Source: Myxococcota bacterium (GTDB lineage Bacteria > Myxococcota > Polyangia > GCA-2747355 > JAKLHH01). Taken from it: DNA of 7,385 nucleotides. The DNA lies in the NCBI GenBank assembly GCA_022710245.1, contig JAKLHH010000352.1, forward strand, positions 1 through 7,385. Direction: 5' to 3'. The notes under the pieces were generated by a model that had not been told where the DNA came from, searched no databases, and saw nothing but the letters and a program-made list of their open reading frames with translations. Position numbers and translations under genes: made by a program. Below are positions 4,554 through 7,385 of this stretch, piece after piece. Positions within the stretch are counted from its first letter, which is position 1, and each line of letters opens with the position of its first letter.

Positions 4554-7385
4554 TCACCCCCGGGGGTGGGCTCCCAGCAGGGACCGCACGTGCTGCAGCA
4601 CGATCCGCCGGTTGATCGGCTTGGCGATGAAGTCGCTGGCGCCGCGCTCGAGGGCGCTCTGGCGGTTCCGCTCGGCGGTGCGCGAGGTGAGGACCACGAT
4701 CGGCAGCTGGGCCAGCGCGGGGGAGCGCCGGCACTTGCTGATCAGCTCGTAGCCGTGCAGGCGGGGCATCTCGAGGTCGGTGACGAGCAGGTCGTAGGCC
4801 CGCAGCTGCAGCCGCTCCCAGGCCTCCCAGCCGTCGGCGGCCACGTCCACGGAGAACCCTGCCTCGCGCAGGATCTGGCTCACCGCCTCGCGGATGGAGC
4901 GGGAGTCGTCGGCGAGCAGGATGCGCGCCTCCTCGGGGCGCGGGCGCCCGGACGTGGCGGCTCCCGCCGGAGCGCTCGTGCGCTCGCCGAGGGCCGTGCG
5001 GGCCAGGCAGGCCGCGTCGAGGACGAACTGCACCTTGCTGGAGCCGCTGATCGTCGCGCCGGCGAAGATGGGCAGCCTGGCGAGGAGCCGACCGAGGCGC
5101 TTCAGCACGATCTCCTTCGGCCCCACGACGCGCGTGCAGGTGATGCCGAAGCGGTGCCCGCCGAACTGCAGCACGATCACCGGCTGGTAGGTGGAGCCCT
5201 CGCCGCGCTCCCGACGGCGGAGCCCGGGGTCGCTGCGCTGGGCGCGCTGGCCGGGGTCGCTGCGCTCCACGCGCTGGCCGGGGTCGCTGCGCTCCACGCG
5301 CTGGCCGGGGTCGCTGCGCTCGCGCCCCTCCTCCACCTGGCGGAGCGGGAGCGGGACGTCGGCCTCGAGGAGGCGGTGCAGGTGCAGCAGCGGGATCCAC
5401 CCAGCGCGCGTCTCGACCTGCAGCCGGCCGCCCTGCCGGCGCAGCTGGCCTGGCTCGGCGAAGAGGGTCTCGCTGACGTGCGCGACCGGGATCGCGTAGA
5501 CCTGCTCGCCCACCTTGAAGAGCAGCGCCTGGGCGATCGCGGTGGTCATCGGGATGCGCATGGTGAAGCGCGTGCCGTGGCCGGGCCGCGAGCTCACCTG
5601 GATGGTGCCGCCGAGCGCCGCCACGTTCTCGCGCACCACGTCGAGGCCGACCCCGCGCCCCGCGAGGCGGTCCGCGGTGGGCCGCGTGGAGAAGCCCGCG
5701 TCGAAGATGTGGTCGAGGACCTCCGCGGCGCCGAGCGCGGCGACCTGCTCGGCGGGCATCGCCTGCGCGAGGACCTCGCGGACGCGCTGCGGATCGACGC
5801 CGTCGCCGTCGTCCTCCACCTCGAGGAAGACGAAGTCGCCCTGGTGGCGGGCCATGATGCGGACGTGGCCGACCGGCGACTTGCCGGCGCTGACGCGCGC
5901 CTCCGGCCGCTCGATCCCGTGGGCGACCGCGTTGCGGATCAGCTGCAGCAGCGAGTCGGTGATCTGCTCGGCGATCGAGCGGTCCATCTCGCTCGACTCG
6001 TCGGCCATGATCAGCTCGACCTGCTTGCCCTGGCTGCGCGCCATGCCGCGCAGCGGGCGCTGCAGCCGCGCGTGCAGCCAGTGGATCGGGATCATGCGCA
6101 CCTGCGAGAGGAGCTCCTGCAGGGCGTGGGTGGTCCGCCGCAGCGCCTCCGAGTCCTCCAGGAGCTCGGCGGTGGCGCGCTCCAGGTTGGAGACCGAGTC
6201 GGCCACCTCCACGTCGACCTCGCGCAGGCGCGTCACCGCCTCGCCGCTCTGGCCGCGCAGGTCGGTGAGCGCGGCGCGCAGCGCCTGGCGGCTGATCCCG
6301 AGATCGCGCGCGAGCCCCTTCAGCTCCTCGACGCGGCGCTCGATGCGGGTGCGGTCGATGACCAGCTCGCCGACCGCGTTCATCAGCCGGTCCAGGCGAT
6401 GGACGTCGACGCGGACGCGCTGGTCCTCCAGGCGCCGATCGAGCGCGCGCCGGTCGCTGCCGCGGCGATCGCCGGCGTCGCGCGTGAGGAGCGGCCCGTC
6501 GCCGGCCCCCGGGCGGGCGGCTGGGCGGGGGAGCGCGCCCTCGGCGAGCGTCTCGCCGGAGCCGCCCTGGCCGAGGCCCTCGCGGTGCACGGCGTCGGGC
6601 CCGCGCGGGAGCGCCTCCCGGCCCGCGTCCGAGCCCTCGCGGGAGAGCCGGCCGGCGCCCTCGCGGGAGAGCCGGCCGGCGCCCTCGCGGGAGAGCGCGG
6701 ACTCGCCCGAGCCCTCGCGGGAGAGCGCGGACTCGCCCGAGCCCTCGCGGGAGAGCGCGGACTCGCCCGAGCCCTCGCGGGAGAGAGCGGACTCGCCCGA
6801 GCCCTCGCGCTGGAGCTGGCCGGCGAGCGCGCGGGTGAAGCGCTCCAGGTGGCGCAGGGCCCCCTCCGGCGTCTGCGTGTCGACGATCGCGCGCAGCGCG
6901 TCGACCGCGGCGAGCAGGCGATCGACGCGCTCGGCGCCCGAGACGTGGCCCTCGCGGATGGCGACCAGCTGCTCCTCCAGCTGGTGGGCCGCCTCGCTGA
7001 CCGCGGGCAGCCCCACCGTCGAGGCCGAGCCCTTCAGCGTGTGCGCCTTGCGCAGCATCTCGCCGACCTCGGCCGCGCCGCCGCCGCCGCCAGCCTCGAG
7101 CCGCAGCAGCGCGGCCGCGATGGCGTCGAGGTGATCGTGGGCCTCCTCGACGAAGAGCGAGCGCAGCATGCGAGCGGTGTCGGGGTCCCAGTCCTCGTCG
7201 AAGGGCGCCTCCTCCTCGCCCTCGAGCTCCTCGCCCTGCGCCTCGAGGCGGATGGTGCGCGCGCCGGGAGGCTCCTCGGGGGAGATCGTGCGCGTGGGAG
7301 GAGCTGGCTCGAGGCGGAGCGTTCGCGCGCCGGCAGGCTCGTCGGGGGAGGGCGTGCGCGTGGCAGGGGCTGGCGAGCGGCGGAG
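4554..7385 (-). CDS. CheA-CheY hybrid chemosensory histidine kinase, 5' end outside window
   Basis: The frame is open to the right edge (943 residues in the window), so the ATG at 7169 is internal and the true start lies beyond 7385. Numbering below starts at 7385. Residues 1-50 carry 22-aa repeats. The HPt domain spans about 66-170, with phospho-acceptor His115 in KAHTLKGSA. Tandem repeats at 193-248 and a disordered linker to about 315 stand where P2 would be. The dimerisation region starts near 322 (LDRLMNAVGELVIDRTRI). The HATPase has N-box LIRNAVAHGIE (about 482-492), DDGDG (about 525-529) and GRGVGLD (about 576-582). A CheW-like domain covers about 613-797, split by a 9-aa repeat array (689-724). 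REC covers about 820-938, with Asp826/Asp827, phospho-acceptor Asp870, Thr900 and Lys922. The order resembles FrzE-like CheA-CheY fusions of myxobacteria, but orthology is not shown. It phosphorylates its own HPt and REC, presumably downstream of chemoreceptors. Confidence 0.93.
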   Translation of the reverse strand, partial: LRRSPAPATRTPSPDEPAGARTLRLEPAPPTRTISPEEPPGARTIRLEAQGEELEGEEEAPFDEDWDPDTARMLRSLFVEEAHDHLDAIAAALLRLEAGGGGGAAEVGEMLRKAHTLKGSASTVGLPAVSEAAHQLEEQLVAIREGHVSGAERVDRLLAAVDALRAIVDTQTPEGALRHLERFTRALAGQLQREGSGESALSREGSGESALSREGSGESALSREGSGESALSREGAGRLSREGAGRLSREGSDAGREALPRGPDAVHREGLGQGGSGETLAEGALPRPAARPGAGDGPLLTRDAGDRRGSDRRALDRRLEDQRVRVDVHRLDRLMNAVGELVIDRTRIERRVEELKGLARDLGISRQALRAALTDLRGQSGEAVTRLREVDVEVADSVSNLERATAELLEDSEALRRTTHALQELLSQVRMIPIHWLHARLQRPLRGMARSQGKQVELIMADESSEMDRSIAEQITDSLLQLIRNAVAHGIERPEARVSAGKSPVGHVRIMARHQGDFVFLEVEDDGDGVDPQRVREVLAQAMPAEQVAALGAAEVLDHIFDAGFSTRPTADRLAGRGVGLDVVRENVAALGGTIQVSSRPGHGTRFTMRIPMTTAIAQALLFKVGEQVYAIPVAHVSETLFAEPGQLRRQGGRLQVETRAGWIPLLHLHRLLEADVPLPLRQVEEGRERSDPGQRVERSDPGQRVERSDPGQRAQRSDPGLRRRERGEGSTYQPVIVLQFGGHRFGITCTRVVGPKEIVLKRLGRLLARLPIFAGATISGSSKVQFVLDAACLARTALGERTSAPAGAATSGRPRPEEARILLADDSRSIREAVSQILREAGFSVDVAADGWEAWERLQLRAYDLLVTDLEMPRLHGYELISKCRRSPALAQLPIVVLTSRTAERNRQSALERGASDFIAKPINRRIVLQHVRSLLGAHPRG
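5214..5321 (-). repeat. 27-bp (9-aa) tandem repeat inserted within the CheW domain
   Basis: Four copies encode ERSDPGQRV-type units; the last is diverged to QRSDPGLRR. The core ccggggtcgctgcgct recurs at 5224, 5251, 5278 and 5305, an exact 27-bp period. The array lies between WIPLLHLHRLLE and YQPVIVLQFGGHRFGI, two CheW-fold segments usually joined by a short loop. The peptide is hydrophilic and of mixed charge, so it is probably an unstructured loop. Confidence 0.9.
6642..6689 (-). repeat. 24-bp (8-aa) tandem repeat in the HPt-P3 linker
   Basis: Two copies encode REGAGRLS. They directly follow the 30-bp array and share its REG start and closing Ser, so they look like a shortened derivative of that unit. 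The frame is kept. Confidence 0.85.
6690..6809 (-). repeat. 30-bp (10-aa) tandem repeat in the HPt-P3 linker
   Basis: Four copies encode REGSGESALS. At DNA level three copies are identical. The copy nearest the HPt domain differs only by a silent change at 6786 and at its outer edge. Near-identity implies recent expansion or homogenisation. The array takes the place of the CheY-binding P2 domain. Confidence 0.93.
7236..7385 (-). repeat. 66-bp (22-aa) imperfect repeat N-terminal to the HPt domain
   Basis: Two full units (7320-7385 and 7254-7319) and the start of a third (7236-7253) share T-R-T-x-S-P-[D/E]-E-P-x-G-A-R-T followed by L/I-R-L-E. These units are more diverged than the downstream arrays, hence older or under protein-level selection. 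The array may continue beyond the window. It is followed by an acidic stretch (GEELEGEEEAPFDEDWD) leading into the HPt helix. Confidence 0.8.

Noticed and set aside
5214..5321. CRISPR-like look of the 27-bp repeats
   Set aside because: The repeats are directly adjacent with no unique spacers and are in frame within a coding gene; no cas genes are present.
4426..5400. 324-codon minus-strand frame overlapping the CheA 3' end
   Set aside because: It is a shifted frame through the 27-bp repeat and the REC-coding DNA. The CheW and REC motifs lie in the other frame.
5515..7134. 539-codon open frame on the + strand opposite the CheA hybrid
   Set aside because: It is a Ser/Arg-rich low-complexity translation antisense to a well-supported kinase with all motifs. 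Long antisense frames are expected at this GC content.

Overview
The window is very GC-rich, and its protein families point to Myxococcota, probably the Anaeromyxobacter/Vulgatibacter/Cystobacterineae side. The strongest pointer is an AgmX/PglI-type C-terminal domain in the second gene, a periplasmic TonB-like module characteristic of myxobacteria. Assignment below phylum is a guess.

Layout. Three genes run rightward: a 100-aa secreted HEAT-repeat protein (50-352), a 332-aa secreted HEAT plus AgmX/PglI-domain protein (417-1415), and a 222-aa two-TM HAMP protein with no recognisable output domain (1438-2106). They converge, with a 34-bp gap, on three leftward genes. These are a secreted HExxH protein (2141-2938), a secreted HAD-family phosphatase (3259-4374), and the 3' 2.8 kb of a large CheA-CheY hybrid kinase that runs off the right edge (4554-7385). 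About 320 bp between the HExxH gene and the HAD gene hold no credible gene. That stretch carries a decaying G-rich minisatellite, a G-quadruplex motif and a 17-bp tandem repeat that reaches into the HAD reading frame and supplies its stop codon.

The first two genes are paralogues (about 33 of 56 aligned residues identical over the HEAT segment). Each is preceded by the same TAAGAT box placed so close to the start codon that the transcripts may be leaderless. In both, the first three bases of the box are an in-frame stop that rules out an upstream start.

The CheA hybrid has the order [22-aa repeats]-HPt-[10-aa and 8-aa repeats where P2 would be]-dimerisation/HATPase-CheW-REC. A further 9-aa repeat array is inserted inside the CheW fold. 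All three coding arrays have units that are multiples of 3 bp, so copy number can change without losing frame.

The HAMP protein and the CheA hybrid are both signalling components, but they lie on opposite strands and nothing here shows that they act together. I see no defence system, CRISPR array, transposon, tRNA or rRNA.
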